Positions 15,981-25,666 of a stretch of DNA of 64,000 bases are shown here, in pieces. A program made the position numbers and the translations under genes. The notes below the pieces were generated by a model. The model saw nothing but the letters and a program-made list of their open reading frames with translations. It did not search any database and was not told where the DNA came from. Within the stretch, counting starts at the first letter, position 1, and every line of letters starts with the position of its first letter. Source of the stretch: Halobacillus naozhouensis. Its GTDB lineage: Bacteria; Bacillota; Bacilli; Bacillales; Halobacillaceae. The stretch is from positions 2,480,001-2,544,000 of the forward strand of contig NZ_CP121671.1 of NCBI RefSeq assembly GCF_029714185.1. The letters are read 5' to 3'.

Positions 15981-17037
15981 CGCGCACGGACGAATGGCTG
16001 ATCTCCTCAACCACCACTTTTAAACAAGTAAGGACCGGAACAGCGGCGATCATACCTACCACACCGGCAAGCTCACCGCCCGCCAGTAGAGCTAGTATAA
16101 TTAATAGTGGATGGATGTGAATACTTTTTCCCATAATATAAGGAGATAACAAGTTTCCTTCCATGATCTGAATCACAAAAATAGCAATGAGTGCTATAAT
16201 AAGTGTTTTTACAGAAATCGTAACCGCCACGATTAAAGCTGGAATCGCCCCAAGCAATGGTCCAAAGTAGGGGATAATATTAGTAATCCCAGCCACTACT
16301 CCCAATACGAGCGGATAAGGCAGCCCGGCGAGCCAAAAACCAACCGTCGCAAAAAAGCCGACAAATAAGCTGATAAGTAATTGTCCTCTAATGTAGCCCC
16401 CCAGTGAATGACTAAGTTTACCGCTTAGATGTTTGGCTTCGTTATGCCATTTTTCCGGGAGCAGACGCAGCAGAGAATGAAAGATTAGTGAATGGTCCTT
16501 TAAGAAGTAGAACGTCATCACTGGAATTACAGCCAATAATATAATCACGTTAAATACTCCGCTTAAAGCAGTAACTGCTGACATCAGCCATTCACTAAGC
16601 CATGCTTCAAAGTCAGAAAAGTGCTCATCCAGATGTTCATGAATGCCATCCGGAAAACGTTCTGTCTGTGCATAAAATTCGCTTGTCCAGTTTTGATAGG
16701 CTTCCATTAAATTCGGTAGTTGAACACTTAAAGCTTTCAACTGTTCCAATAAGTGCGGGTAACCACGATAAAGGGAGAAACCAGTGATTGAAAAAAAGAC
16801 AGCAAAGATAAGCAGGATCGATAGCCCCCGCGATAAACCAAGCCCCTCTAAAAATTGAACAACTGGATGGAGCAATAAAGATAACACTATTGCGAGTATA
16901 AAGGGTAAAAGAATTCGCAGGATCATCAGTACTACATGGTCATAATAGGGATACAGCCAAGCTAAAATAAGCATGAACAGTAACACTACGAAGCCTATGA
17001 CACTACGACTGATCCATTTAACGGCTCTCTCGCTCAT
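15970..17037 (-). CDS. yrrI: YrrI, AI-2E/PerM-family membrane transporter, 355 aa
   Basis: Multi-pass membrane protein of the AI-2E transporter (UPF0118/PerM) superfamily with about eight hydrophobic helices. The family pattern PYPLVLGVVAGITNIIPYFGPLLGAIPA is at about residues 235-262. Some relatives export the quorum signal AI-2 or exchange Na+/H+; the substrate here cannot be deduced. Start ATG overlaps the stop of yrzR as TAATG, so translation is probably coupled. The last codons form the -35 of the alaS promoter. Confidence 0.88.
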   Translation of the reverse strand: MSERAVKWISRSVIGFVVLLFMLILAWLYPYYDHVVLMILRILLPFILAIVLSLLLHPVVQFLEGLGLSRGLSILLIFAVFFSITGFSLYRGYPHLLEQLKALSVQLPNLMEAYQNWTSEFYAQTERFPDGIHEHLDEHFSDFEAWLSEWLMSAVTALSGVFNVIILLAVIPVMTFYFLKDHSLIFHSLLRLLPEKWHNEAKHLSGKLSHSLGGYIRGQLLISLFVGFFATVGFWLAGLPYPLVLGVVAGITNIIPYFGPLLGAIPALIVAVTISVKTLIIALIAIFVIQIMEGNLLSPYIMGKSIHIHPLLIILALLAGGELAGVVGMIAAVPVLTCLKVVVEEISHSSVRVDR

Positions 17038-17213
17038 TATGATCCCGACTGATAGAAAATATCATTTAAGGAACTTAAACTTCCATCCTCTTCTATTTGA
17101 TTAATATTCACCTTTCCATCTTCAATTGACAATTCAATAAAACATGTCCAGCAATAATATTGGTCATTGCCTATTCGCCCTAAATTTCGACCCTGGCAAT
17201 TTGGACATTTCAT
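17037..17213 (-). CDS. yrzR: YrzR-like zinc-ribbon protein, 58 aa
   Basis: Small protein with two CxxC pairs, MKCPNCQGRNLG and QYYCWTCFIEL, a typical zinc ribbon. The tail VNINQIEEDGSLSSLNDIF matches the B. subtilis YrzR type from the same position upstream of yrrI. I start at ATG 17213: AAGGAG lies 8 nt upstream. Function unknown. Confidence 0.8.
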   Translation of the reverse strand: MKCPNCQGRNLGRIGNDQYYCWTCFIELSIEDGKVNINQIEEDGSLSSLNDIFYQSGS

Positions 17214-17262
17214 AGGACATACTCCTTTTTTTACCAAGTAGTATGTCCTATGTTATCTCCCT

Positions 17263-18081
17263 TCATACATGAAGAAGGCTTTCTATCCAGCTTATCGATT
17301 CATTTACAAATTGATCGGAAGGATTTGAATGTGGAGTATGTTCGAATATGAAATATTTAGCCTGCCCACGGGCCAAGTATTCGACGATTGGCTTGATTCT
17401 GAAATACTCGTTTGATTCCTCTAAAGCAGGATGTGGCGGCACCCAAATATACTTTGCTCCTTCAATTAAAATATTATGTAAGTGGACTACTTTAATAAAC
17501 GGCTGCAGCTGCTTAAGGTATACAGGCCACTCTTCTCCAACTGCTAATAAATAGTCGCCAATATCAATGCAAAGCGATAAGCCATATGCTTCCCATAATT
17601 GCTTAGGGAAATCATGAAGAATTTCTATATTATGAGGAGACATGGAAGGCCCAAGTTTAGGCTCACAAACAATGAGAATCTTATAGTTTTCCTGCAATCT
17701 GTTGAGAAAACTCAAACCCTCCTTCACTCTCTCTATTATATCCTGGCTGCTGCTATCCTTTATAAAAGGGAAGTGAACAAGCACATAAGCAGCACCTAAC
17801 TGGGATAATGTACGGACTTCATCCTCAAACTGCAGTCTAGCCTGTTCAGGTTCAAAAGATATGAAGTCGAGCAGATCATATTTACTCTCCCCACGTATAA
17901 GCGGAGAGTGGATGCCATAGCGATATCCCTTTTCCCTGGACAGTTGCAAGAATGATTCAAAGTCTATATAGGTTGGAAATTCTCCTATTTCTACGTGTTT
18001 AAACCGAGCGTTAAATAAACGTGCGAACTGATTTGGATTTGACATAATCGTACTGCCTGAAAAACCTAATTCATGGGTCAC
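17263..18081 (-). CDS. TIM-barrel sugar isomerase/endonuclease-IV-like protein, 272 aa
   Basis: Probable member of the xylose-isomerase-like TIM-barrel fold. Strand-like blocks carry candidate metal ligands: FKHVEIGEFP, YRYGIHSPL, AAYVLVHFPF, KILIVCEPK, LSLCIDIGDYL, IKVVHLHN and KYFIFEHTPH. His and Glu residues at strand ends fit a divalent-metal site. Substrate unknown: sugar-phosphate epimerase or AP endonuclease are the alternatives. Start is GTG 18081. I do not know a B. subtilis gene at this location between recD2 and yrzR. It is 14 nt downstream of recD2 and probably in its operon. Confidence 0.65.
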   Translation of the reverse strand: MTHELGFSGSTIMSNPNQFARLFNARFKHVEIGEFPTYIDFESFLQLSREKGYRYGIHSPLIRGESKYDLLDFISFEPEQARLQFEDEVRTLSQLGAAYVLVHFPFIKDSSSQDIIERVKEGLSFLNRLQENYKILIVCEPKLGPSMSPHNIEILHDFPKQLWEAYGLSLCIDIGDYLLAVGEEWPVYLKQLQPFIKVVHLHNILIEGAKYIWVPPHPALEESNEYFRIKPIVEYLARGQAKYFIFEHTPHSNPSDQFVNESISWIESLLHV

Positions 18082-18095
18082 GATGGTACCTGCCT

Positions 18096-20420
18096 TTACA
18101 TAAAATCATAAGGGGAAAGTTCCTCTTCTTCCTCATTCAACTCATTAACCGTTTCGTTCTGCAGTTTTTCTACTAAGTGAGTATACCTTAAATTTGTATC
18201 AGTCGTCTGCACACCTTCGAGGAAAGCATTTGTGTCCCCGCATATAATAAGAGAATGCTTCGATCTCGTTATTGCCGTGTACAACAGATTTTTCCTGAGC
18301 ATTCTGCGATAGCTGCGTACAACGGGCAAAATCACAATAGAAAATTCGCTTCCCTGCGATTTATGAATGGACGTGCAATAGGCATGCATGATGTTATTAA
18401 GGTTTTTTTTTGGATAGACGACTTCTTTACCATCATAATCGACGACGACCTGCTCCACTTGATCCACGTTTTCTTCTGCTCGGAAAATAGCTGCAATTTC
18501 TCCTATATCGCCATTATAAACACCATCTTCCGGCTGATTGACAAGCTGGATCACCTTGTCGCCTTTCCGGTAAGTCAGATCTTTAAACGTCAGATCACGC
18601 TTTTGCTTACTTTTTGGATTTACAACACGCTGGATCTCTTCATTCAATTTATGAATGCCGACATCTGTTCGATACATCGGGGCCAGGACTTGCACCTCTC
18701 GTAATTCTATTCCTTTATCCAAGGCCTTCTTGACAATATTCGTAACCAAATCTTTCAGCTGATGCTCCCGCGCATTTATAAAATTAAAATCATGCTCTTT
18801 CGTCAGCGACTGTCTGGTACACTGGTCATTTTTAATTTCGTGGGCAAGCTGAATTATTTTTGATCCTTCTTTCTGTCTGTACACCTCTGATAGTTGAACA
18901 GAAGGAAGCTGGTTGGACGCTAATAAATCTGCCAATACTTGACCTGGGCCGACAGATGGCAGCTGGTCCTCATCCCCGACGATCAAGACTTGCATATCAG
19001 AGGGAATGGCGCGGAACAATTGGTTGGCAAGCCACATATCAACCATCGAGAATTCATCAATAATTAATAGCTTCCCTTCAAGTTGGTTGTTTTGATTTTT
19101 ATCAAAACTGTCATGCCCATCCCAGACGAGCAATCGATGGATCGTGCTGGCTGGCAGGCCGGTTGACTCTGTCATACGCTTGGCGGCACGACCGGTCGGG
19201 GCAGCAAGTATAAAGGGAAAAGGCTCTCCCTGATCGTAATCACCTTTGTCGGTAGACAGGTCATAAAGTGTTGAATATGCCTTAATAATGCCTTTAATCA
19301 CTGTGGTCTTACCAGTCCCCGGACCTCCTGTCAGAATCATAACTTTCGATTGCAGTGCTTTCTCGATTGCCGCAAACTGGTCTTCACCATAACTAATCGA
19401 CTCTTCTTCTTCCATATCGCCAACAATCTTTAACAGCTCTGCCTGAGTATGCTCCGTTTCGAGTTCTTGCTCCATGATTCTTTCAAGCTGGTGGCAGAAG
19501 CCATTTTCTGCATGAAAAAGGGATGGCAAGTAAACACGGTCTTCTTCGATAAAGACATACCGGTCTTCTGCCAGGCGAATAACTTGTTCGGATAATTGAT
19601 CGAAAGTAATCGATTTCTCCCCACTGCTGCTATTAAGAAGGTTTTCCACTTGAGATAAACAGGACGCTGTCGGCAAATATACATGGCCAGCCGATAGGCT
19701 CTGTTGCAAGATATATAAACATGCTGCTCGCAGTCTTGTTGGATGATCAAGCGGTAATTTCTGGACTTTTGCCATTTCATCCGCACGGTGAAAGCCAAAG
19801 CCATCCACCTTGAACACCAGTTGATAAGGATCCTCCTCAATAATGGCAAGTGTTTGATCTTTAAATGCTTCATAAATCTTCTGTGAAAGCTTAAGACCGA
19901 AGCCATACTGATTCAGGTGGATCATTACATGTTCAAATCCTTGATGTTCCTTTAACGTATTGTAAAGCGTTTCACGTTTTTCTTTCGGAAGTTTGGGAAC
20001 CTTTTTCAAAACGTCTGGATCTTCCAAAATTGCGGAAATAGCTTGCTCACCTAATTGATCAACCACCCGTTCGGCCGTTTTTTTGCCAATGCCGTGAAAA
20101 AGATCGCTCGATAAATAAACAACCAATCCATCCTTAGTTTCCGGAAGTACCCGTTGATAGAATTCGACCTGGTATTGACGTCCGAACTTTTTATGCTCCA
20201 GGAAAACACCATGAAAAATATAAGTTTCCCCATCTTCGAGAGGAGGAAAATGACCTTTAATCACTACGCTTCTTTCATCGAAGTCTTCGTTCGTTTCCTG
20301 CACGATTATGGAAGCAATTGAAAAGTGCTCCGACTCCTTATGAAAAATCATCCGGCCCAGTTCTCCTTTTATATATGGGCGTTCTTCACTTGTCTCAGAA
20401 AATAGCGTTCGTTCAGCCAT
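18096..20420 (-). CDS. recD2: ATP-dependent RecD2-type DNA helicase, 774 aa
   Basis: SF1B 5'-3' helicase that works without RecBC. The N-terminal OB/helix-hairpin-helix part (LFHGIGKKTAERVVDQLGEQA) precedes the motor. Walker A is MILTGGPGTGKTTVIKG, motif II LLIIDEFSMVD, motif III VLIVGDEDQLPSVGPG, and the C-terminal motif VI region AYCTSIHKSQGSEF ... LLYTAITRSKHSLIICGD. In Bacillus RecD2 helps mismatch repair and fork maintenance. Preceded by the TPR gene with 17 nt between. Confidence 0.95.
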   Translation of the reverse strand: MAERTLFSETSEERPYIKGELGRMIFHKESEHFSIASIIVQETNEDFDERSVVIKGHFPPLEDGETYIFHGVFLEHKKFGRQYQVEFYQRVLPETKDGLVVYLSSDLFHGIGKKTAERVVDQLGEQAISAILEDPDVLKKVPKLPKEKRETLYNTLKEHQGFEHVMIHLNQYGFGLKLSQKIYEAFKDQTLAIIEEDPYQLVFKVDGFGFHRADEMAKVQKLPLDHPTRLRAACLYILQQSLSAGHVYLPTASCLSQVENLLNSSSGEKSITFDQLSEQVIRLAEDRYVFIEEDRVYLPSLFHAENGFCHQLERIMEQELETEHTQAELLKIVGDMEEEESISYGEDQFAAIEKALQSKVMILTGGPGTGKTTVIKGIIKAYSTLYDLSTDKGDYDQGEPFPFILAAPTGRAAKRMTESTGLPASTIHRLLVWDGHDSFDKNQNNQLEGKLLIIDEFSMVDMWLANQLFRAIPSDMQVLIVGDEDQLPSVGPGQVLADLLASNQLPSVQLSEVYRQKEGSKIIQLAHEIKNDQCTRQSLTKEHDFNFINAREHQLKDLVTNIVKKALDKGIELREVQVLAPMYRTDVGIHKLNEEIQRVVNPKSKQKRDLTFKDLTYRKGDKVIQLVNQPEDGVYNGDIGEIAAIFRAEENVDQVEQVVVDYDGKEVVYPKKNLNNIMHAYCTSIHKSQGSEFSIVILPVVRSYRRMLRKNLLYTAITRSKHSLIICGDTNAFLEGVQTTDTNLRYTHLVEKLQNETVNELNEEEEELSPYDFM

Positions 20421-20437
20421 GTTGTTGCTCCTTTAAC

Positions 20438-21100
20438 TTAATCTTCACCAAGTGCTTGTTCAACTTGTGCCTTAGCATGGGACGCCAGCATATGCTCCTT
20501 ATTAATTCCGAGCGCTTTATTGAAGTAGGCAAGAGCTGATTCAGCGTCCTCCTTATGTAAGGCAACTACTCCCAAATTATAGTAGGCATCACTGTGCTGA
20601 TCCTCTAATTGTAGCACACGATTCATCGTCTGTTCAGCCGCTTCAATTTGACCATTTTGTGCTAAACAGAGACCATATTGGAATTGAATATCTACATCCT
20701 CGGGATTCAGTTCTACCGCTCTTAGTAAATAGGGGAGGGCCAGCTTAACATACTCCTGATGGATAAATGTCATTCCCATCATAAAGTGAACATCAGCTTC
20801 ATCTAATCCCTTTTCTATCGCCATTAAATATTGCTTCTGGGCTTTCGTATAGGATTCCTGTTCATAATACACATTGCCTAGTCCATAATAGGCTGTTCCA
20901 GCTTCGTCATCTAGTTCAATGGCTCTGTTAAAGAAGCGCTCTGCCCGTTCGAATTCATTTAAATGCACAAGTAAATTACCAAAATTAATATATCCAATTG
21001 GATCTTTCGGATTTTCATCAATAGCTTCCGTAAATAACTTAGCCGCCTCTTCCAGCTTATGATTCTGCATGAGTTCAATCGCTTTCGTCATTTTATCCAT
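20438..21100 (-). CDS. yrrB: TPR-repeat protein YrrB, 220 aa
   Basis: About six tetratricopeptide repeats cover the protein, e.g. PIGYINFGNLLVHLNEFERAERFFNRAIELD and SDAYYNLGVVALHKEDAESALAYFNKALGI. B. subtilis YrrB is an all-TPR protein in the same mnmA-yrrB-recD2 order. It is a likely protein-protein interaction scaffold; partners are unknown. No signal peptide. Confidence 0.88.
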   Translation of the reverse strand: MDKMTKAIELMQNHKLEEAAKLFTEAIDENPKDPIGYINFGNLLVHLNEFERAERFFNRAIELDDEAGTAYYGLGNVYYEQESYTKAQKQYLMAIEKGLDEADVHFMMGMTFIHQEYVKLALPYLLRAVELNPEDVDIQFQYGLCLAQNGQIEAAEQTMNRVLQLEDQHSDAYYNLGVVALHKEDAESALAYFNKALGINKEHMLASHAKAQVEQALGED

Positions 21101-21118
21101 CTTTCATTCCCCTTTACA

Positions 21119-21155
21119 TAAAAATGGCCATGTCCGTTTAATTTCGGACATGGCC
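21119..21155 (-). terminator. Terminator after mnmA
   Basis: Perfect 11-bp stem GGCCATGTCCG (21126-21136) / CGGACATGGCC (21145-21155) and a T run on the minus strand. It lies between mnmA and yrrB, so yrrB-recD2 may depend on readthrough or a separate promoter. Confidence 0.88.
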
Positions 21156-21161
21156 GTATCA

Positions 21162-22280
21162 TTAACCGACATAAGACAATGTTTTGTTTTCTTTCATAAT
21201 TTCATCAATCGTCGCACCGCCAAGGCACACTTCACCATTATAAAAAACTACCGCCTGCCCTGGTGTAACAGCACGCTCAGGTTCATGGAAGTCGATCTTC
21301 CATTTTCCATTCTCAAGCGGGGTAACTGTCACCGTACTGTCGTCCTGTCTATAACGGAACTTAGCAGTACATTCCATACTTTCTGCTGGTGCTTCACCAC
21401 TTGTCCAGTTGGCATCTGTTGCGATCAGTCCGTCTGAATATAATGCTTCATGATGATATCCTTGCCCTACATATAAAACATTATCATTCACGTTTTTACC
21501 GACAACAAACCAGGGTTCACCCGGGCCGCCGATCCCGAGTCCCTGTCTTTGTCCTAATGTGTAATACATAAGCCCGTCATGCTTTCCTTTCACTTCACCT
21601 TCAAGTGTTTGCATAGTGCCTGGCTGGGCAGGTAAATATTCACTTAAAAAGTCCTTAAAATTACGCTCCCCGATAAAGCAAATCCCTGTAGAATCTTTTT
21701 TCTTCGCTGTCGCAAGATCATTTTCTTCCGCAATTACCCTCACTTGTTTTTTCTCCATATGACCAAGCGGGAACATGACTTTAGCCAATACGTCCTGGGA
21801 AAGCTGATTCAAGAAATACGTTTGATCTTTATTGTTATCCACGCCTCGCAGCATTTCGAAAGATCCATTCACTTCACGTACTTGAGCATAGTGCCCTGTC
21901 GCTAGATAATCAGCCCCAAGCGCTAAGGCATGGTCGAGAAACGCTTTGAATTTTATCTCTTTATTACACATCACATCAGGGTTGGGAGTTCGTCCTGCTT
22001 TATACTCATCGAGAAAATAAGTGAATACTTTATCCCAATACTGTTTCTCAAAGTTAACAGCATAGTAAGGAATATCCAATTGATTACAGACACGTATCAC
22101 ATCTTCATAATCCTCAGTGGCCGTACATACCCCGTTCTCATCCGTATCGTCCCAGTTTTTCATAAAGATACCGACAACATCATAACCTTGCTGCTTAAGC
22201 AGCAGGGCCGCTACAGAGGAATCAACTCCCCCGCTCATCCCTACAACTACCCGTGTATCTTTTACTTCTTTCATATTCAT
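21162..22280 (-). CDS. mnmA: tRNA-specific 2-thiouridylase MnmA, 372 aa
   Basis: Inserts sulfur at C2 of U34 in tRNA-Lys, -Glu and -Gln. The ATP-binding PP-loop SGGVDSSVAALLL is at the N-terminus; the catalytic cysteines are in NPDVMCNKEIKF and STGICFIGER. Length is normal. The adjacent upstream cysteine desulfurase (9 nt away) is the probable sulfur donor, as with YrvO-MnmA in B. subtilis. Confidence 0.97.
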   Translation of the reverse strand: MNMKEVKDTRVVVGMSGGVDSSVAALLLKQQGYDVVGIFMKNWDDTDENGVCTATEDYEDVIRVCNQLDIPYYAVNFEKQYWDKVFTYFLDEYKAGRTPNPDVMCNKEIKFKAFLDHALALGADYLATGHYAQVREVNGSFEMLRGVDNNKDQTYFLNQLSQDVLAKVMFPLGHMEKKQVRVIAEENDLATAKKKDSTGICFIGERNFKDFLSEYLPAQPGTMQTLEGEVKGKHDGLMYYTLGQRQGLGIGGPGEPWFVVGKNVNDNVLYVGQGYHHEALYSDGLIATDANWTSGEAPAESMECTAKFRYRQDDSTVTVTPLENGKWKIDFHEPERAVTPGQAVVFYNGEVCLGGATIDEIMKENKTLSYVG

Positions 22281-22288
22281 TCACCTTC

Positions 22289-23428
22289 CTATTTCAGCCT
22301 TTTAATGATTTGGCTGATCCGCTGCGCTGCTTCTTTGACATTTTCCTCATGATTAGCAATCCCAAAGCTAAACCGAACAGAATTCACCGTTCTTGCATCT
22401 CCTTTACCGTACATGGCTGTTAAAACATGGGAAGGTTCCACTGAGCCCGCTGTACAAGCACTGCCACTAGAGGCTGCTATTCCTGATAAATCAAAATTTG
22501 TCAGTAATGCTTCAACGTTCATGTTTGGAAAACTAATATTAACGATGGTTTCAATGGTTTGGTTTTCTATCCCATTTATCTGATAGTCAACAGCTTCGTT
22601 CGATAATTCCTCTAAAAATATTTGCTTATAACGACTGTACCGCTCTTTTCTGTCAGAACGTACTGTTTCAGTCAATTCAATTGCCTTCTGAAACCCAACG
22701 ATTCCCGGAACATTTTCTGTTCCTGCCCGCCGTTTCCTCTCCTGTTCACCGCCATGTGCAAGTGACTGCATGGGTGTACCTTCACGAATATAAAGAAACC
22801 CTATTCCTTTTGGACCATTAATTTTATGACTGGATACAGCTAATAAATCAACTGGAAGCTCAGTCACATTGATCTCTATTAACCCGTATGCCTGGACAAT
22901 ATCAGAATGGAAGTAAGCCTGATGTGAAGCAAGCAATTCCGCTATTTCCATTATAGGCTGCATCGCCCCTGTCTCATTGTTCACCATCATGATCGAGACT
23001 AAGACAGTGTCTTCTCTTAACGAAGCTTCCAAATCGTCAATGCGAATACGACCATCTTCATATACAGGTAAATAAGTGATCTCAAAACCATTCTGCTCCA
23101 AGTATTGTGCAGCATGAAGTGATGCATGATGCTCAACCTCTGTGGTAATCACATGCTTTCCTTTCCCTTGATTAGCCAGGACCGTTCCGATGATAGCTAA
23201 ATTATCAGCTTCCGTTCCGCCACTCGTAAACACGATCTCCTTTTCTTTGGCACCTATGCTGCGAGCAGCTGTTCTTCGCGCTTGATCCAGAGCATTTCTG
23301 GCTTTACGGCCGAATTGATGGACACTTGAGGGATTTCCATAAATCGTCTGGTAAACTGGGACCATCGCTTCGATTACCTCGTCATGAACAGGGGTTGTGG
23401 CAGCATGATCTAAATAAATAGGCTTCAC
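22289..23428 (-). CDS. iscS: Cysteine desulfurase (YrvO type), 379 aa
   Basis: PLP enzyme that takes sulfur from cysteine to form a persulfide. The PLP-binding Lys is in AVSSHKINGPKGIGFLY and the active Cys in ASSGSACTAGSVEPSHVL. HHASLHAAQYLE and FTSGGTEADNLAI form the cofactor site. Position between cymR and mnmA indicates YrvO, a dedicated tRNA thiolation sulfur donor. Confidence 0.94.
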   Translation of the reverse strand: MKPIYLDHAATTPVHDEVIEAMVPVYQTIYGNPSSVHQFGRKARNALDQARRTAARSIGAKEKEIVFTSGGTEADNLAIIGTVLANQGKGKHVITTEVEHHASLHAAQYLEQNGFEITYLPVYEDGRIRIDDLEASLREDTVLVSIMMVNNETGAMQPIMEIAELLASHQAYFHSDIVQAYGLIEINVTELPVDLLAVSSHKINGPKGIGFLYIREGTPMQSLAHGGEQERKRRAGTENVPGIVGFQKAIELTETVRSDRKERYSRYKQIFLEELSNEAVDYQINGIENQTIETIVNISFPNMNVEALLTNFDLSGIAASSGSACTAGSVEPSHVLTAMYGKGDARTVNSVRFSFGIANHEENVKEAAQRISQIIKRLK

Positions 23429-23448
23429 GTGCTGACACCTCCATATCT

Positions 23449-23868
23449 TTAAATGTAAAACATATAGGCATCTTGTGTTTGATCGTCTACATGATCTTTA
23501 AGATCCTCTAATGTTGTTGTATCTAAAACATCCTTCACTGCATCACGAACCCGTTTCCAAAGAGCCTGTTTCGCTGGCTCTTCGTCCTCAATACCTTCCA
23601 CTGGGGTGATCGGACCTTCCAATATCCTGATTACGTCTCCCGCTGTAATTTCGTGAGGGGATTTTGTTAACATATAGCCGCCGTAAGCACCCCTGACACT
23701 TTTAACAAGACCTGCGTTCCGGAGCGGTGCGATTAATTGTTCTAAATAATGTTCGGACAAATTATTATCCCTCGCTATTTGCTTTAAGGAGATCGGGCCT
23801 TCACCAAACTTTCTAGCCAGCTCGATCATAATCGTCAGTCCGTAACGTCCCTTCGTAGAGATTTTCAT
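23449..23868 (-). CDS. cymR: Rrf2-family cysteine metabolism repressor CymR, 139 aa
   Basis: Global repressor of cysteine and sulfur metabolism that acts in a complex with CysK. The winged-helix domain is MKISTKGRYGLTIMIELARK ... NLSEHYLEQLIAPLRNAGLVKSVRGAYGGYML. There are no cysteines, so no iron-sulfur cluster, as in B. subtilis CymR. Start ATG 23868 with AGGGTG upstream; an upstream in-frame extension would run through a stem-loop and is rejected. Length equals the B. subtilis protein (138 aa). Confidence 0.93.
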   Translation of the reverse strand: MKISTKGRYGLTIMIELARKFGEGPISLKQIARDNNLSEHYLEQLIAPLRNAGLVKSVRGAYGGYMLTKSPHEITAGDVIRILEGPITPVEGIEDEEPAKQALWKRVRDAVKDVLDTTTLEDLKDHVDDQTQDAYMFYI

Positions 23869-24306
23869 ATCATTCACCCTTCTTCCTTCAATAAGCGAAC
23901 ACAACCGCTTATTGCTCGACAACTTTATTATATAAACATATATCGGTTTTACGTAAAAGGCTCTTTTCGCAAATTTTATTGCTCATTACCTTATAAAATA
24001 GCCAACTAAAAAGACAAACCTTACTTTATTAGCGTTTCAAACATGATGAAACAATTTCAGATTTACTAGTAATACCAAACGCTATTATAGCATGAATAGT
24101 ATGTCTCTTGCATTTTGTTAAGATTAGTCCTACGCTAAAAACTATCAATTCAATAGGAAAGCACACAAGCACTTCCATATATCCGTTTCTATATGCTTGC
24201 TACTCCGTTCTCAATCGCACACACACAAACGTGGATGCACAGAGGATAATAATGTAGCGTCCATTGGGAAGCTGCTTGGACGAGCCCATTAAAGGAGAAT
24301 AAACAT
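23869..24306. promoter_or_regulatory. cymR-rarA divergent intergenic region
   Basis: Contains no gene. Directly upstream of the cymR ribosome site a 9-bp inverted repeat, CAATAAGCG (23889-23897) / CGCTTATTG (23906-23914), would form a stem with an 8-nt loop. An extended -10 TGCTATAAT reads toward cymR (hexamer 24084-24089); a second TATAAT-like element lies nearer the gene at about 23930. I cannot pick a rarA promoter with confidence. Confidence 0.45.
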
Positions 24307-25581
24307 ATGAGCACGAAACCATTAGCTTTTCGCATGCGCCCTTCTGACATTAATGACATTATCGGCCAGAAACACTTAGTCGAAAAAGATAAAACCATTC
24401 ATCGGATGGTTACAGCAAACCGCCTGGCATCCATGATTCTTTTTGGCCCTCCAGGCACAGGAAAAACATCGATGGCACAAGCGCTGGCAAAAAGTCTTCG
24501 ACTGCCATTCAAAACACTTAATGCTGTTACAGATAAGAAAAAAGATATGGAGATTGCCGTTGAAGAAGCAAAAATGCACGGTCAAATGGTATTAATTCTC
24601 GATGAGGTCCATCGGTTAGATAAAGCGAAGCAGGATTTCCTTCTCCCACACCTTGAAAGCAATAGATTAACGATGATTGGCTGCACAACGAGCAATCCTT
24701 ATCATTCTATTAACCCCGCCATCCGAAGCCGATGTCACCTATTTGAATTATATCGCTTAGAAAGAGAAGATATTATCGAGGCGATCCATCGAGCACTTGA
24801 AGACAAGGAAGATGGTCTTGGGGACATGCGTATAGAACTAACAGAAGAAGCTCTCACCCATTTCGCCAATGCCGCGAACGGTGATTTAAGAGCAGCTTTA
24901 AATGGATTAGAGCTTGCTGCCTTTTCCACTCCAGAAGATAAAGCTGGTGTGGTTTCCATTGATTTATCAACTGCCGAAGAGTGTATGCAAAAGAAAAGCT
25001 TTTCCCACGATAAAGACGGCGATGCCCATTATGACGTTCTATCCGCTTTTCAAAAGTCGATTCGCGGAAGTGATGTCAATGCCTCTCTCCATTATTTAGC
25101 GCGGTTAATTGAAGCAGGTGACTTAGACAGCATTGGCAGAAGGTTAGTGGTTATTGCCTACGAAGACATAGGTCTTGCCAGTCCCCAGGCTGGGCCTCGC
25201 ACCTTAGCAGCAGTAGAAGCTGCTGAGCGGATAGGATTCCCAGAAGCCAGAATACCCCTTGCATCTGTGGTAACCGAACTCGCTCTTTCACCTAAGTCGA
25301 ATAGTTCTTACGTGGCATTGGATGCGGCTCTTGCGGATATTCGCAAAGGAAAAAGCGGTGATGTCCCTATTCATCTTAAAGATTCCCATTACAAAGGAGC
25401 AGCCCATTTAGGCCGGGGAGTACAGTATCAATATCCGCACAATTTTGAACATGCCTGGGTAGATCAGCAGTATCTTCCGGACACCATTAAAGATCGGACT
25501 TACTACGAACCAAAGACTACCGGAAAATTCGAACAGGCGTTGAAACAAGTGTACGACAAAATAAATAAACAAAAATCATAG
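24307..25581 (+). CDS. rarA: Replication-associated recombination ATPase RarA (MgsA), 424 aa
   Basis: AAA+ ATPase related to clamp loaders that acts at stalled replication forks. Walker A FGPPGTGKTSMAQAL, Walker B LILDEVHRLDKAKQD, sensor 1 IGCTTSNPYHSIN and arginine-finger region INPAIRSRCHLFEL are present. The C-terminal tetramerisation domain ends with HLKDSHYKGAAHLGRGVQYQYPHNFEHAW. Length matches B. subtilis RarA (about 420 aa). Divergent from cymR as in Bacillus. Confidence 0.95.
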   Translation: MSTKPLAFRMRPSDINDIIGQKHLVEKDKTIHRMVTANRLASMILFGPPGTGKTSMAQALAKSLRLPFKTLNAVTDKKKDMEIAVEEAKMHGQMVLILDEVHRLDKAKQDFLLPHLESNRLTMIGCTTSNPYHSINPAIRSRCHLFELYRLEREDIIEAIHRALEDKEDGLGDMRIELTEEALTHFANAANGDLRAALNGLELAAFSTPEDKAGVVSIDLSTAEECMQKKSFSHDKDGDAHYDVLSAFQKSIRGSDVNASLHYLARLIEAGDLDSIGRRLVVIAYEDIGLASPQAGPRTLAAVEAAERIGFPEARIPLASVVTELALSPKSNSSYVALDAALADIRKGKSGDVPIHLKDSHYKGAAHLGRGVQYQYPHNFEHAWVDQQYLPDTIKDRTYYEPKTTGKFEQALKQVYDKINKQKS

Positions 25582-25666
25582 ACAAGTATAATTCTTCCTC
25601 CTGTTGGAAACACTACAAATAAATCTGAGAAACTACTTTTCTAATAGAAAAACAGGAGTGATGAAT

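Noticed and set aside
23449..23922. Longer CymR starting at 23922
   Set aside because: The extra N-terminus is read through a stem-loop, lacks a good ribosome site and is absent from CymR proteins.
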